Assembly (NCBI GenBank): GCA_025331435.1
Contig: JAIWNI010000054.1
Location: 1 to 64,000, forward strand
From: Choanephora cucurbitarum
Taxonomy: Eukaryota > Mucoromycota > Mucoromycetes > Mucorales > Choanephoraceae
DNA: 64,000 bases
Direction: 5' to 3'
Shown: positions 23,380 through 35,491 of the stretch, piece by piece
Numbering within the stretch: position 1 is the stretch's first letter
Layout of the letters: each line of letters starts with the position of its first letter
Position numbers and translations under genes: made by a program
Notes under the pieces: model-generated
Told to the model about the DNA's origin: nothing
The model's input: only the letters and a program-made list of their open reading frames with translations
Databases searched by the model: none

Positions 23380-23573
23380 GGTAAAGAAAAGAAAGAAAGA
23401 GAGAGAGAGAAAGTCATTTTTTTTCAATAACCGATAAATGCTTATCATATGTCTTATCACATCTATTGATTAAATAGTTTGTGTTACATTCTTTTCACAC
23501 TCCTTTGACCCACTCATATTCCCAATTTTGACTTTATTTATCTCTTTTTTAATCTATTAAAATGATACTTATG

Positions 23574-23607
<34 letters not shown>

Positions 23608-23697
23608 CACACTCACACAATATTTAGTTGTACAAGTTAAATTCTAAACAGTTGGTTTATATGTATATAGATAGAAATCATCATAAAGATATTATAT
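23380..23697. other. Intergenic with microsatellite
   Basis: 318 bp between two same-strand genes: the 5' flank of the glutamine-synthetase-like gene and the 3' flank of the eS8 gene. It holds a GA-rich tract next to the former (23383-23415) and a CA-rich microsatellite near the eS8 side. No ORF. Confidence 0.6.
23574..23619. repeat. CA/TCACAC microsatellite
   Basis: A run of about 13 CA dinucleotides (23574-23600) passes into three to four copies of a CTCACA-type hexamer. It lies in the 3' flank of the minus-strand eS8 gene, so it is probably in or just past its 3' UTR. Confidence 0.9.
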
Positions 23698-24575
23698 TTA
23701 CTTGCGAGACTTGATCTTACGAAGGTAGAATTCGAGTTCCTTACCTTCAAGGATATAGCCATCACAACGACCAGATTGACCAGGACGAGAACCAATAACG
23801 GCATAGAGACGACCAGCGTTGAATTGATCATTCAAGAGAGGATCAACAGCAGCAGTGGCAGCACGAGCAGCGATCTTCTTTTCAACAGCCTTGGACTTCT
23901 TTTCAACAGCAACTTCTTCATTTTGCTTCTTCTTACCGAGAGGAAGAGCATAGTGAGATTCATACCATTGACGGAAGGGAGTGGCATCAATTTGGATGAC
24001 AGCACCCTTGACAAGTGTGTTGGTACGGACCAATTCGTTGTTGGAGGCGTTGTAGACAACAGTCAGAAGACGGGTCTTGCGAGAGATACCTTCAGAACCC
24101 CAAGAGAAGTTACCGGATTCAAGACGGAGGGCACGACGCTTGAAGTTACCACCACGAACACGAACCAAGTGAATACGCTTAGCACCCAACTTGGTGTTGG
24201 CAGATTGACGACCTAATTCGAACCTTTTTTCTTTTGATTAGTAACTGCATTCACACATAACCAAAAAAAAAAAGAAGTGTGTTGCATGCCCTATAATGCA
24301 TGTGAATGCCATTCAAAGTCGATGGTCATGTCATTCCACTTTCTCTTTTTTTTTTTTGTTGATCGATGGCTTACTTTCTCTTCTTTCTGTATTGGTCACG
24401 TCTGGCACCAGTAGCGCTATAATGGTGTCAGTAGTGATTCAAATGGTCATCATCAATACTTACGAACGCTTGTGACGGGAGTCACGGCTAATACCTAATG
24501 TAGAACAGAAAGACCATAGAGATTAGAGATGGATGGCAAGAGAGAGAGGGGAGATGGATTGGCTAGCCTACCCAT
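23698..24575 (-). CDS. RPS8: 40S ribosomal protein eS8
   Basis: Four exons on the minus strand: 24575-24572, 24494-24464, 24416-24375, 24223-23698; 200 residues, the same length as yeast Rps8. The start [18 protein letters not shown] and blocks [34 protein letters not shown] and [18 protein letters not shown] are diagnostic. It is a structural protein of the small subunit. The first exon codes only ATGG and the second is 31 nt. Codons are strongly biased to C-ending forms, as expected of a highly expressed gene. The third intron (151 nt) is longer than most here. Confidence 0.96.
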
Positions 24576-24737
24576 TTTGTATGATGATTTGAAAGGAAGG
24601 GTTCTATCGAATGGATGATTCTTTTCTTAACTCTATGGATCCACTTCCTCCGCTCATTCATTCATTCATTCTCTTTTGTGCTTTTTTCTCTCTCTGTCTT
24701 ACTGGCGGAGATTGAAATGTTTATTTTATTTTTTTTT
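24576..24737 (-). promoter_or_regulatory. Short promoter region of RPS8
   Basis: 162 bp between the stop of the CRT10-like gene and the RPS8 start codon, both on the minus strand, so the RPS8 promoter must fit here or reach into the upstream gene. It contains an AACCCT element (minus strand, 24598-24603), which resembles the telo-box common near ribosomal protein genes, and a tandem ATTC repeat around 24656-24671. Functional use is inference. Confidence 0.4.
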
Positions 24738-26850
24738 TTAAATAAATAGGTTATCTACCTGTATATCAGATGCTCTATAGGATATTGTATAACCCAAGAC
24801 AGTCCCACTATAATAGAATAAGAAGATTTGATAGGCAACAGGCGAGAATCGTTCTGTTTTGACTTTCTTTACTGTCATACCTAATCCAACAGTTAGATAA
24901 GATAGAATAAAATCTTATGCCTGTTTACCATAAAGTGGAGTGGATTCAAGTACACTGTTGGGTAAATAATATTCATTATTGAACATACAATGCTGTGAAC
25001 CATCCAGCCATTCAACCTGTAAGACACGCATTAAGGCCACTGTTCCCTTTTGACTAGCAGCCACAAATAACTCTAATTCAGGAATCCATTCGACCATATT
25101 GATTCGATCCAGGCTATTCAACAGTTCATCCTGTCGTACATCTACTTTACCCAACAACCCATGTTCTGTATGGATCTTGGTGATCTGAGGCAGACGTGTG
25201 CTCATCAAACTCACATCTTTCCCAGTGGCTGTCATGAGGTATTCGCCTAGATGAGATGGGTGGGGTTTGGTGTTGGGGATATGGAGAGAGGGAGTTTCTG
25301 GTGTGTCTTCAGATGAAGGTGGGGAGGGTGGAGATAGGGAAGCTTGTTCTACACTTTCATCACTGTCATCCCATCCACCTGGTGCTACTGGTATACTTTC
25401 ACTATAAGGTCCTGATTGTAATAGATCATGTAAACGCGCTAAATCAAATGTGCCTTCTACCACTTCTTCTTCTTCTTCAAAATAATCTTCTTCTTCGCCT
25501 ATCATATTAAATTCATCTTGTAATAAGGCTTGATCTTGATCACTTAAATCTTGATAATCCTCATCCTCATCATCATCATCATCATCTTCATCTTCATTAT
25601 TTCGAGCCATACTATAGAAATCCCATTGAACTGTCTCACCATCTAGATCAAATCCATGTGTAATGGCAACAGGATAAGCAGGTCGTTTGGCAGAATGATG
25701 TAGATCCAAATGATGTAATAGAGTCGATCTGCCTTGATGATGACGTCGCATGAATTGATGATTGACTTCTTTATCCAAACACACTGTATATTTAAATTGA
25801 CCAGGCTGAATGAACTTGACTGACCAGAACCAATGGTCTTGTGCTTCTGTATAGTCTACAGCCAAGGGGTTGCGACGTGTAATCTCTCTTTGATGCTTTA
25901 GATCCCATACGCGACAACTGGTATCAATCGATCCACTTGCAAGATAGCGTCCAGACTGGTTAAAGTCAATGCATGGGATATTGTTGGTATGGCCCTCCAG
26001 TTGAATGGAAGGTTGACTGCCTAACCAACAGGAAGAAGTAGACACGTTGAAAAAGACAGGATCTATTTCTGCCATATTGTAGACTGTAATTAAGAAATTG
26101 TTGGCAGAGACAGCCAAGAGTCCCTGTTGGTCATGAAGAGCAATACCCCAAGTGGATTCCTGATGGTTACTTTAAGACAATCAGTTTTTAGCCTTTCTTG
26201 TGATCGAATGACTTACTTGAGTACAAGAGGAGGGGCATTGAGATCGTTTGTCTTCCAGATACAGATCTCACCATTCCCTGCTACTGTCACAACCACCTCT
26301 TGTCCAAGTAGATGACCTAGTTTGATGGCATTGATCACAAATGGCTTGGTGTTGGGATTAGCTTCCGTCCTTTTTTTTTTTTATTATATAAAAACCCTAC
26401 CGATTCAATGTTACCAAGATCGGCAGTTGCATTGGGACTGACAAGTGTTTTGATAGGTTCCTTAAAGGGTGAGATGATCGTGTCTAATTCATATACTTGA
26501 AGTCGATAGTTGATGGCTTTCCAACAGAAGATCAATGACTTTTCTCATTCTTATATATACACATATTTTTACCTACAAAGAAAGTACAAGGATGCACTTG
26601 ACTGACAGCACATAGATTCATTCGCTTTGACAACACATGTCAGTTTGGATTGTTTCAACTGTGGTTTATAGTTACCCATAACATGCCAGTGGAAAGGTTG
26701 ATACTGAACTTGTCTTGAATGATATCTAACTTCATATACACTTATATACAACTCGTTGTCTTGTGATTATAGAGGAATCCTTACATCTAACAGATCATAG
26801 TCTTCCAATACCTGATCTACAGGTGTACCCCAATCAGCTCTATCTGGCAT
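24738..26850 (-). CDS. CRT10: Crt10-like WD40-repeat protein
   Basis: Seven exons on the minus strand: 26850-26785, 26729-26676, 26624-26573, 26516-26401, 26344-26217, 26169-24929, 24880-24738; about 599 residues. The N-terminal part has the Crt10 pattern: MNLCAVSQVHPCTFFV, LQVYELD, PFVINAIKLG, NGEICIWKTND and STWGIALHDQQGLLAVSAN. A WD repeat follows (HTNNIPCIDFNQSGRYLASG, CRVWDL). The middle carries an Asp/Glu-rich insert (about residues 290-360). The last part, DRINMVEWIPELELFVAASQ, YYLPNSVLESTPLYG and SGTVLGYTISY, completes the propeller. Yeast Crt10 affects ribonucleotide reductase gene expression. Exon choices keep every intron at 48-59 nt. Confidence 0.85.
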
Positions 26851-27075
26851 TATTTTAAAGAATAAAAAATAATAATAATAGAGTTGATTCTAACTGCGGT
26901 CCAAAATAGGATGCATAAAGAAGCTTTTGATTGGCTAGAATGAGTTGCTCTTTTGTTTAAACTTCTTTATGGCATAAGTATGTCATGCATTTTTTTTTAA
27001 AGTACCGGTAAAGAGAAAGGGGGGGGGGATACAGACAATGGGCTCATTTTTTTCCCTTTCATTTTTTTTTAAGGA

Positions 27076-29267
27076 ATGTTTCTTCTTTGTTTTATTCTAT
27101 TTTTACCCTTCTCTATGGCTTCTGTATTTCGATCACTGATACCTACTCAAGAGACATTTTCAGTTGAATACACTGTCAACCAGAAACGTATTCAGCTTCA
27201 TTTACCACTCGCCAACCATACATTGGGTGAACTGGTGGTAGATAAGACACTAGAGAGACTCGATAACGATAACTACCTCTTGACTTATACAATCACTTCA
27301 CAAGCCCATCTGGATTGGCATCACCTCGAGATTCATATACCTCATGTGGACCTGACAGACCAAGTCATGTTGGCTGAAGGGTTCCAGTGTTGGTCTACCA
27401 CACGCGAACTCGATAGTTACAGTCGTCTGGCACCCATTCCCCGTGTAGTTGCTTGGGCTACACAATTCGACCTTCAAGGGTAAATTATAGTATATTGATC
27501 AGCCTATTATCTCATACACCCTATTCTAGGGATTATAACTTTTTCGATTATGCCAATCGACCGGGTCAAATTCATTCTACCGGATATACTTACTTCCGGC
27601 ATCAAAATCAGTCCATTGTCTTTCTAGGCTCCACAACAGAACAATCAGGCTATACCTATTTCAAAGCAGATCTCAATAAGAACAAGCTCAGTATCTACAA
27701 AGACATTGAAGGCAAAAGACAGGCCAAGGGACAGTCTATGCAACTTCAGATCTATGTAGCTCAACATGACTTAAAAGGCCTTCGTTCTATCTGGCAACAG
27801 TATGCAACCTATTACCATATAAAGGATGTATCAGTACCTTCCATGAATGGTTGGTCGTCATGGTACAACTATTATGAGCAGGTGACTGAAAAGGATGTCC
27901 TGACCAGTTTAGCTGCATTTGAGCGTCATCAGTATCCCATTGATGTCTTCCAGATTGACGATGGCTATCAAGCTCAGATTGGTGATTGGCTAGAGATTCA
28001 ACAGACCAAGTTTCCACAGGGCATGGCTTTCTTGGCCAACAAGATCAAGGCTCAGGGCTATCTAGCTGGTCTCTGGCTAGCCCCCTTTGCTGTCGGATTC
28101 AAGAGTCGGATCGTTAAGGAACACCCGGACTGGCTCTTGAAACATCCTGATCAATCGTTTGTGGTGGCAGGACCCAACTGGGGTGGATTTTATGCGCTCG
28201 ACATCTACCATCCAGCAGTCGAACGCTATCTTCAGCGTGTGTTTGATCAGGTGGTCGATTGGGGTTTTGGGTTGCTCAAGTTGGATTTCTTGTTTGCAGC
28301 CGCCATGATCCCTCGTGAAGGCAAGACACGGGGCGAGATCTTGTTTGATGCCATGGACCTGATTGTCCGTCTTAACCAAGGCCGCACTCGACTGTTGGGA
28401 TCCGGTGTCACCTTACCTTCCACTTGGGGTAAACTCGATTATTCTCGTGTCAGTAGTGATGCTTCTCCTTGGTGGGATCATACCGTCCTGAGGTTGGCGA
28501 ATGTGCGTGAACGGGTCGCTACCTTCAATGCCCTCACATCCACCTTGAACCGTTGGGCCATGAGTCAGACTGTGTTTGGAAGTGATCCAGATGTGTTCTT
28601 TATTCGATCAGACAAGAATCAACTGACGACAGATGAAAAGTATACGTTGGTGGTTGTCAATACGGTCACTGGTCAACTCACTTTGATGTCAGATAACGTG
28701 GATCTCTACAGTCCTCAGGAACATCGACTCTATGGTTCTCTCTTCCCTAAGGCTCATACAGAAGTGCAGTCAATTCAGGCTTTGGCAAACCAAGTCTATC
28801 AGGCTGAATGGACATCCAATGGACGTCAGTATCTCTTTTTTGCTAATCTTTCTCCTTTGCCTACCACTGTTCAATTACCCTTGAGTGATAAGGGAGAATA
28901 CGATACGTGGTTTGAGCCGACCTATGTGTTGACAGGCACTCGATTTGACTGGCTTCGATCTCAGGCCAGTATCTTCTTGAGACCTCATCAGACACGTCTT
29001 TGGATGAAATTGAGTGACGATGTGTTTGTGGGTGGCACAGGCCATTTGATACCTGGCAGTGACCTTCAATCGATCTCGGTAAAGGACAACTTTGTTCAGA
29101 TCGAACTCAAGGCCGTCAAGAACAAAAAGAAACACAAACTGTTCCTTCGACTCAAGAAAGGTCAAGATCTCCCCACTGTCGAAGTCAATGGTCAACGGAT
29201 CACTCAGATAGAAAGATTAGACTGGGATGAACATTTATCTGTAGCCAAAATTACATGTATTATTTAA
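27076..29267 (+). CDS. Secreted GH36-type alpha-galactosidase-like enzyme
   Basis: Two exons: 27076-27479 and 27530-29267; about 713 residues. The start MFLLCFILFLPFSMAS is a signal peptide. Family GH36 features: WSSWYNYYEQVTEKDV, DVFQIDDGYQAQIGDW, LWLAPFAVG, the nucleophile in LLKLDFLFAAA (KxD) and the acid/base region SRVSSDASPWW. These enzymes retain configuration and remove terminal alpha-galactose from oligosaccharides such as raffinose and melibiose. An all-beta C-terminal domain follows. The substrate is inferred from family only. Its stop is 2 bp from the stop of COQ5 on the other strand. Confidence 0.86.
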
Positions 29268-29269
29268 AA

Positions 29270-30325
29270 TTAAATCTTAAAACCGCTGTGAATAGCAGCT
29301 ACACCAAACGTAAGATCTTCATAACCTCTACCCACCGTCTTGAATCCAGCATCACGAATGATCTGTGCAAATTCTTCTTTAGGAGGGAACTTTCGAATAC
29401 TCTCCACAAGGTATTGGTATGAATCGCGATCACCAGCAATCACTTGTCCCAAAGCGGGGATGACATCGAATGAATAGATATCGTATATCTTACCAATCAA
29501 AGGATTATCCACCTGACTGAATTCCAAACACATAAAACGACCGCCCTTCTTGAGCACACGATGGGCTTCCTTGACAACACGGTCAATGTGTGTACAGTTA
29601 CGAATACCAAAGGCGATGGTATAGACATCCACTGATTCATCAGGAATATCGACTAATTGTTCAGCATTCTGAACCAAGAAACTAGCTTGGTTGGCTATCA
29701 TAGATTGAAATGTCAATATCATCCCTAAGTAGATTGTAGAAAAGCTTACTGTGTGCATAAGGTGTTCTCTGGAATCGCTTTTCACCTTCACCCAACATAT
29801 GAGGATTGATATCGACTAATTTGACGGTAGCTGTTTGATCATGATGAATATTTCTACAATAATCCAAGAATCGAAGTGCAATATCACCTAAATGGGGGGG
29901 GGGTTTACATCAGTCTCATGTGTGATTTTGCGTAATAGAACATGGTCTTTTACCGGTGCCACCAGCAACATCCAATAACTTTGTGCCTGGACCAGGTGCC
30001 ATTGAGCGAATGAATTCATCCTTCCAAACACGATGAATACCTAAACTCATGGCATCGTTCATGACATCATACTTGCTAGCGACATTAGCAAACACCTCAT
30101 GTACTATGAAAATAACTAAGTGTTCGATTGTTTCCCATAAGGGGGATCCTTTTCTATACCTAAAGACTCTTTCTCTTCTTCAGCGACATTACGGAAACCA
30201 AAGTGAGTGGTCTTTTGTTGATCAAGACGTTGAACACCTGTAGAGAATAAGGCACGACGGGCGATGGATGTCTTGGGTAATTGTCGAGACCACTGACGGG
30301 TGTGTTGAAAGATCAAGCGAGACAT
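29270..30325 (-). CDS. COQ5: Mitochondrial 2-methoxy-6-polyprenyl-1,4-benzoquinol methylase
   Basis: Four exons on the minus strand: 30325-30160, 30103-29954, 29887-29750, 29694-29270; about 292 residues. The Arg/Ser-rich leader ([18 protein letters not shown]) is a mitochondrial presequence. The UbiE/Coq5 methyltransferase core has [20 protein letters not shown], the SAM motif [44 protein letters not shown] and the ending [12 protein letters not shown]. It performs the C-methylation step of ubiquinone synthesis on the matrix side of the inner membrane in the CoQ complex. The GGTG motif is completed across the second intron. Confidence 0.95.
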
Positions 30326-30489
30326 ACTATTTCACAAAGAAAGAGATATAGAATTTGACAGTTCACTATTTTTTTTTTATTTTACATGGCCTAGGCACGT
30401 CAAGTTAGAGCGGTTGTTAGATAGGTGGTTGAATTTTTTTTCAGTTGCGCAGAGGAGTATCTTAGTCAGAACCCCTACCACAGAGTGTT

Positions 30490-30523
30490 GATTTGAAAGA
30501 GACTAAACAGAGTCTTTCAAATC
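30490..30523. repeat. Inverted repeat / hairpin
   Basis: Arms GATTTGAAAGAGACT and AGTCTTTCAAATC are complementary over 13 bp with a 2-nt bulge in the left arm and a loop of about 6 nt. It lies 165 bp upstream of the COQ5 start. Nothing else ties it to a function. Confidence 0.7.
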
Positions 30524-31688
30524 AAAGGTAATGAGAGTCTCCATTTGGTCTAGTCTATATGAGGCTGAGAGAAGCGAATAGTATGGCTGTATTGAGAGTT
30601 CATATAAACTAGTTTCAGAGTAGTCGTTACGGAAAGTAAGATATATGTTTAAAGTCTGGCAAATACCAGCAATGGACTAGTTCATTCCTGAAGCTGTCAG
30701 TGATCAAAAAAAAAAAAAGGATTTGTTCTTTGAGTTTGTATATCACTTGAGTTTTCTTCTCGAACTTCTATCGCTTTCTAGTCAAAGCACTTGTAGCCGC
30801 GCATTCTTCGATGGAGGCTTTGGCAACAGCATATAGCAATTGCTGAATATGTTGGATTCTATAGACGCTGATTTATCATTAAAAGCTTTTGCCCCTTGGA
30901 TGGGAATCACTTACAGTTGGTTTTAGCTATCTGATGATAGACTGTACAATTCATCAGGCTACGTTATTAGGGAGCTTCATGCTGATCAATGCAGCCCTAT
31001 CAGTTGCTGACCTTGTGATTCATTCCTTGTGGATAATCTCTTTATTCAGTCTGTGAGTTAAAAATGTCTGTGCTAAAAATGTGCTCATGAATGTACGGGT
31101 GCTTTGTTGATTGAGTGGTGGTGAGTACGTTGATTGCATGCCACAAAGTATATTTTTTTTTTCTGGCAACCTACTCTATTCACTCCTGAAAGTTTGACAT
31201 TTAATTATCTTATTACTTTTGATTGTTATTGCTGTAATGAGTGTATCGTCGTTTGGATTCGAAAATGATGGTATATGTTTCTTACTCTTCTAGTTCCCAC
31301 TTGATCTCAATGTATCGAAACTCACTTGAGTGATATTAAGCATCAGTGTACAATAACCCAATTTGAGATTTCGTTGAATGTTGATTGTAGAAAGTCGATT
31401 TCAGAAAAAAAGGCGCCCTTGTTAACTTTTGAGAGAAGGTAGATTAGTTTGGAGTGCTATCCTCTGTCATCGTTTCACCATGCTCGCATCAATCTTTTGA
31501 CAGTTAAATTGTTCTTGAGACAAAGCACTATTGTAAATCTTCTTCTTTTTGGCGACACCATTTTATTGTAGACAAGACAATAGAAAAAAAAGGGGAAACA
31601 AGGTTCAAGCAAGCTTATAGAAATGAATTAGAGATAGACGAAAAGATATATATGTATGTACTAATATATATATATATATAAAGGAAAA

Positions 31689-31958
31689 TCAAGAAGTTGC
31701 AACACCTGATGCTCCCAGAACAGATTTTGTTGAGCAACTGGTTGTGGTGGCAATGTTGTACAGTTGCTTAATGGTATTGAAGCTCAACAGCTTCCACTCT
31801 TCTTCTTCCTTTGGCACAACCAATTCTTCAAACAAAAGAGCGATGTTGTATACAATATCGAGTTGTGAACTGAAGTTCGCAAACTCGCTGATGGTTGTTG
31901 GCAGGTTTATTTCGGCAACTTCAGTCATCAAGCAAATGCCCGCTTGAATTGTGCACAT
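31689..31958 (-). CDS. Possible orphan exon, 89 codons
   Basis: An ATG-started frame on the minus strand with coding-like composition (TEVAEINLPTTISEFANF, LDIVYNIALLFEELV, KEEEEWKLLSF). It continues upstream in frame to an AG acceptor-like site near 31990 (GANLTFYMCTIQAG), so it may be the last exon of a longer gene. I could not build convincing upstream exons because stop codons break the best candidate. No family recognised. It may be a relic of a lineage-specific gene. Confidence 0.3.
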   Translation of the reverse strand: MCTIQAGICLMTEVAEINLPTTISEFANFSSQLDIVYNIALLFEELVVPKEEEEWKLLSFNTIKQLYNIATTTSCSTKSVLGASGVATS

Positions 31959-33812
31959 GTAGAAAGTTAGGTTTGCACCTATCAGTTCTGTTAGTTAAAG
32001 CCATTTGTTGTAGTTTCATTTAGTTTGTACCTTGAGCTCGGAAGACAAGCGAGTACTTCTACTTGAACTTCCACAGCATGTAAAGTCCAAAGACAATAGC
32101 TTTCAACAGCTCACTCTTTCAACCGACTTGTCTGGCCTAAAACCAAGAAAGGCATCACAATCAAACAAGGTCTTGTTCTATCTATAAGAAAAGAAAAAAC
32201 GTCAGATGAAATATATATATATATATATATTTATAGCTTCCATACCCGCGATGACCATGAAACCTGTTCAGCTTAAAAAGGCTGCAGAAAGCAAAGATTG
32301 CTCCAGATTGCAATCTCATTTTATGACTGCACTTCTTCTTGAGAAATACAGGAAAATGGTAAGGCGTAGAAAGAAGACATCAACTGCAATACAACTGCTC
32401 TTTTCCTGCCATTTGATGAGAACATGGATTAGTAAGTTCTATTTAAAACTTACTGAAGGTAGCGTTAAGAAAAGCCATATAAACCAGCTTCAAATTCAAT
32501 TAATAAACCAAAGAAAAGTGTCATCAAAAGTACCATAGGAATCTCGATGCAAGAGAACAAGAAAGTCTCTTTTACTGGCTATAATCAATCCTAAAGTGAT
32601 GTGTATACTCTTATGTTTCTGAAGAAGCAAAATTAAATGACTGATTTGACCTGAGATTTAGACAGTTAAATATGATAATGACAAATGCCTTGGTTGATTT
32701 GACTTTAGTCGTATGAATAGCTTGAGCAAACGAAGAATATGAAACAATCTATAGTCTTTGTGCTGCATCTCATTCCATTCCTTTCAAGACTGAATTGCCC
32801 TATTGAGTAATTGGTTTGAAAGATCTAAAGAAGAAAGGATCGCCATGATTAGTTGAAATAATAAAAGGCGTACACACAGTCTTCGCTCGGACGACATATT
32901 GACTCAAATCTCAATTACAGCATTAATTTCAGTAATTAAGAGCACTATTTCAAAGAGTATGCAACTTAGAGTTAGTCTTGGCTTGTACGTGAAGGATAAG
33001 GATAGACTAGAGGTTGCTTACATAAATGAGAATAACACAACAGTCTTGCTTCCTTTCAATTATATAAGATACACTGTCTATTAAGTTATGACATGAAACA
33101 GTGTCTCCATTGAAAGCAATACTAACACTAAGTTTAATATCTATTAGAGTACACTAGACGTGAAATATATTAAAGGTTTTGTAGCCGCATGTCCTATCTT
33201 AATTACCAGCAGCAATTGATGATTTGTCAAACTGATTATGAAGTTTATTTTTGGCAACGCAAACAAAGGCGGCATAGTTAGACAACAAAGCTACAGTTAT
33301 TTTCACTCGTTGTGTAGTTTATTTTTGGAACTGATATAGGTCATCATATATTAGTTTGATTGTTTAGCTCATGATCCTTTAATATCAATAATATATATTC
33401 AGGATAAAAAAAAGAGAGAGAATACAATCAAATGCCAATTGGTAGAGGTAGAATCTCTAGTTCGATAAAATAGCCTATCCAATACTAAGTATTAAGTTCC
33501 AAATCAGAATATTCTTGCATAAAGCATTCTCTAGAGAGAAAAGTAATTCAGATCTCTGTAAAAAGGTTCTGCCATTTGTAATAATTCTTTGTCATAGTCT
33601 CCTTACAATGATATAATTTAACCCGGGTAAATCATTTCTAAAGATATAAAAATAAGACAACAGTGCGATTCTGTGTTACAAAATGACATAAGCCTACTAA
33701 CAAATTCAATGCATCATCCCCCCTCTCAGTGTTTGAACTGAGTTATAATCAAAGTTTTTTTTTTCTTTTTCTTTTTCTGCTTATTCTTTTCTTTTATAAA
33801 TTTGTTAAGAAA

Positions 33813-35491
33813 ATGGAAACAGCTGTTAGAAAAGCAACTCGATTGGAATATCGTCCACCTAAAGAGAAACACTTGTTGAGTAAAGCATTGATAGATCGAA
33901 TTCAACATAGAATAGGGACTGATCATTCTAGTGTATAGCACTACGAAGTTTTACTTTGCAAAGTCCACATTTGATCGATAGTATTTTGAGCTCACTAGAA
34001 AGACGATTGAAAGAAAGAACATGGCTTGTAAGCAACGAATTTTCTATATCTATTTTCTATGACCAATTCCTTATATGCGTGTAGATTACATATAAAGTAT
34101 TGGTAATTGTACACTACCTTATGCGCAATGGAAACAGTGAATTGGTAGCAGAGGCCGTCTTACATCGACCTGGTGTATTGGATGCAAGTCGAATTAAGAA
34201 CAAAGCAGCTTGTAAGTTAAAATAGATAGATTCGTTTGATTATCAACTCACAAAACAAAACTTTATTGTTAGCACCCAGTAATGTTCAGAATATCTATCT
34301 GTATAGAGCATATCTAGATGAGCGCTTGATTGTCTATCGACAGTTGGACAGAGATTATGTCAGACGAATACATGATGGCGAGCATCGTTTGCGTCAGTTA
34401 TCAGTAGCCAATGGTCTTCTGAATGAAACTGAGGCCTTGCAAAGACAAATGGCATCTGCACTCAAATGCAAAGTAAGAAACGATAGAAAAACAATGTTAG
34501 CATAAACTGATTGGATGAATATAGTTTAATTTTGCAGAGGGAGATCATTCTATCACATTTGTTGCTTACCGAATGGTGATTGATGATTTATTGGCTCTGT
34601 TCCAAGCTATCAACGAAAGTGTTGTCAATATTCTAGGTAAATGATCATCCGCAGACTTGGATACCTCCTGTCTAACTTTTTGAACAGAACATTACTTTGA
34701 GATGAATAAGAAGAATGCAACTATCTCACTCAGGATTTATCAGCTATTTGCTCAACAGACAGAGTTGACTATTGATTATTTGAACGAAGCAAAACGCTAT
34801 CAACAAGATTTACAAATGAACATACCTGCTGTGAAACATGTAAGTGTGACGATGGTAAAGTGAGGATACTTGGATCTGTTTTTAAAACTTTAAGTAAAGG
34901 CACCTTTATCGTTGGCTGCCGCTTTAGAAGAATATTTGGTGGAAATTGATCAACAGCCACCAAAGACAGGTAAAATTGTAAAAATAGATAGAAATTATGC
35001 TTTGTTTCTTATTGTTTAAAATGGTGTTAGAAGTAAGCCCATCGCAACAGCCACAAACACAACAGCAACAACCACAACCACAACCACAACCACAATTTAT
35101 GCAGCAGCAGCAACAGCAATTTATGCAACCATCTTATGTACAACAGCCCTTAATGCAGCCCTTTTCAAATACACCTTACAATGAACCATTTATGGATACA
35201 GCCTTCTCTACTGTCAACAGGCGGTCTACTTTACCTAATCATCTCTCTACTTCTCAATTCTCACCTCAGAATCCATTTGCTACCTTGCCAGCACATTCAT
35301 CATCATCACTATCTAATCATAACCCATTCAGGTCCATGAGTATGATAGCTCAACAGCCTCTGATACCAGTAGCTAAACCTACTTCGTCCTATAATCCATT
35401 TTCGTCTCATTCAGGTGCTTTAACACCACCACTGACACCCAATCAGCCTCTCTATCAAAACCCCTTTTTACCCTCATCTTCATTTCATTAA
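33813..35491 (+). CDS. YAP1801: AP180/CALM-like clathrin adaptor (ANTH domain)
   Basis: Eight exons: 33813-33879, 33939-34027, 34085-34211, 34273-34472, 34525-34636, 34688-34839, 34900-34969, 35031-35491; about 425 residues. The ANTH domain opens with AVRKATRLEYRPPKEKHLL, the PtdIns(4,5)P2-binding start of AP180/CALM, and continues ERTWLITYKVLVIVHYLMRNG, NIYLYRAYLDER and LLALFQAINESVVNILEHYF. The C-terminal 150 residues are Gln/Pro-rich with repeated NPF or NPFxS motifs (NPFAT, NPFRS, NPFSS, NPFLP) that bind EH domains. The family brings clathrin to the plasma membrane in endocytosis. GCP4 starts only 42 bp after its stop. Confidence 0.93.

Larger units (their letters stand above)
30326..33812. 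other. Gene-poor AT-rich region
   Basis: About 3.5 kb without a recognisable conserved gene. Contents: a bulged inverted repeat at 30490-30523, AT dinucleotide repeats at about 31664-31681 and 32211-32231, and a possible orphan coding exon on the minus strand at 31689-31958. Other frames (for example 32206-32538 and 32899-33084, plus strand) match no family known to me. The region could be decayed coding or mobile DNA, but I see no terminal repeats or transposase motifs. Confidence 0.5.

Noticed and set aside
24224..24374. snoRNA in the long third intron of RPS8
   Set aside because: Ribosomal protein introns often host snoRNAs, but I find no clear C box (RUGAUGA) with D box (CUGA) pair here.
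26345..26400. Frame breaks in CRT10 suggesting a pseudogene or ultra-short introns
   Set aside because: Using acceptors further downstream restores the frame with ordinary 56-nt introns at both places, and an extra 54-nt exon (26676-26729) accounts for the long first gap.
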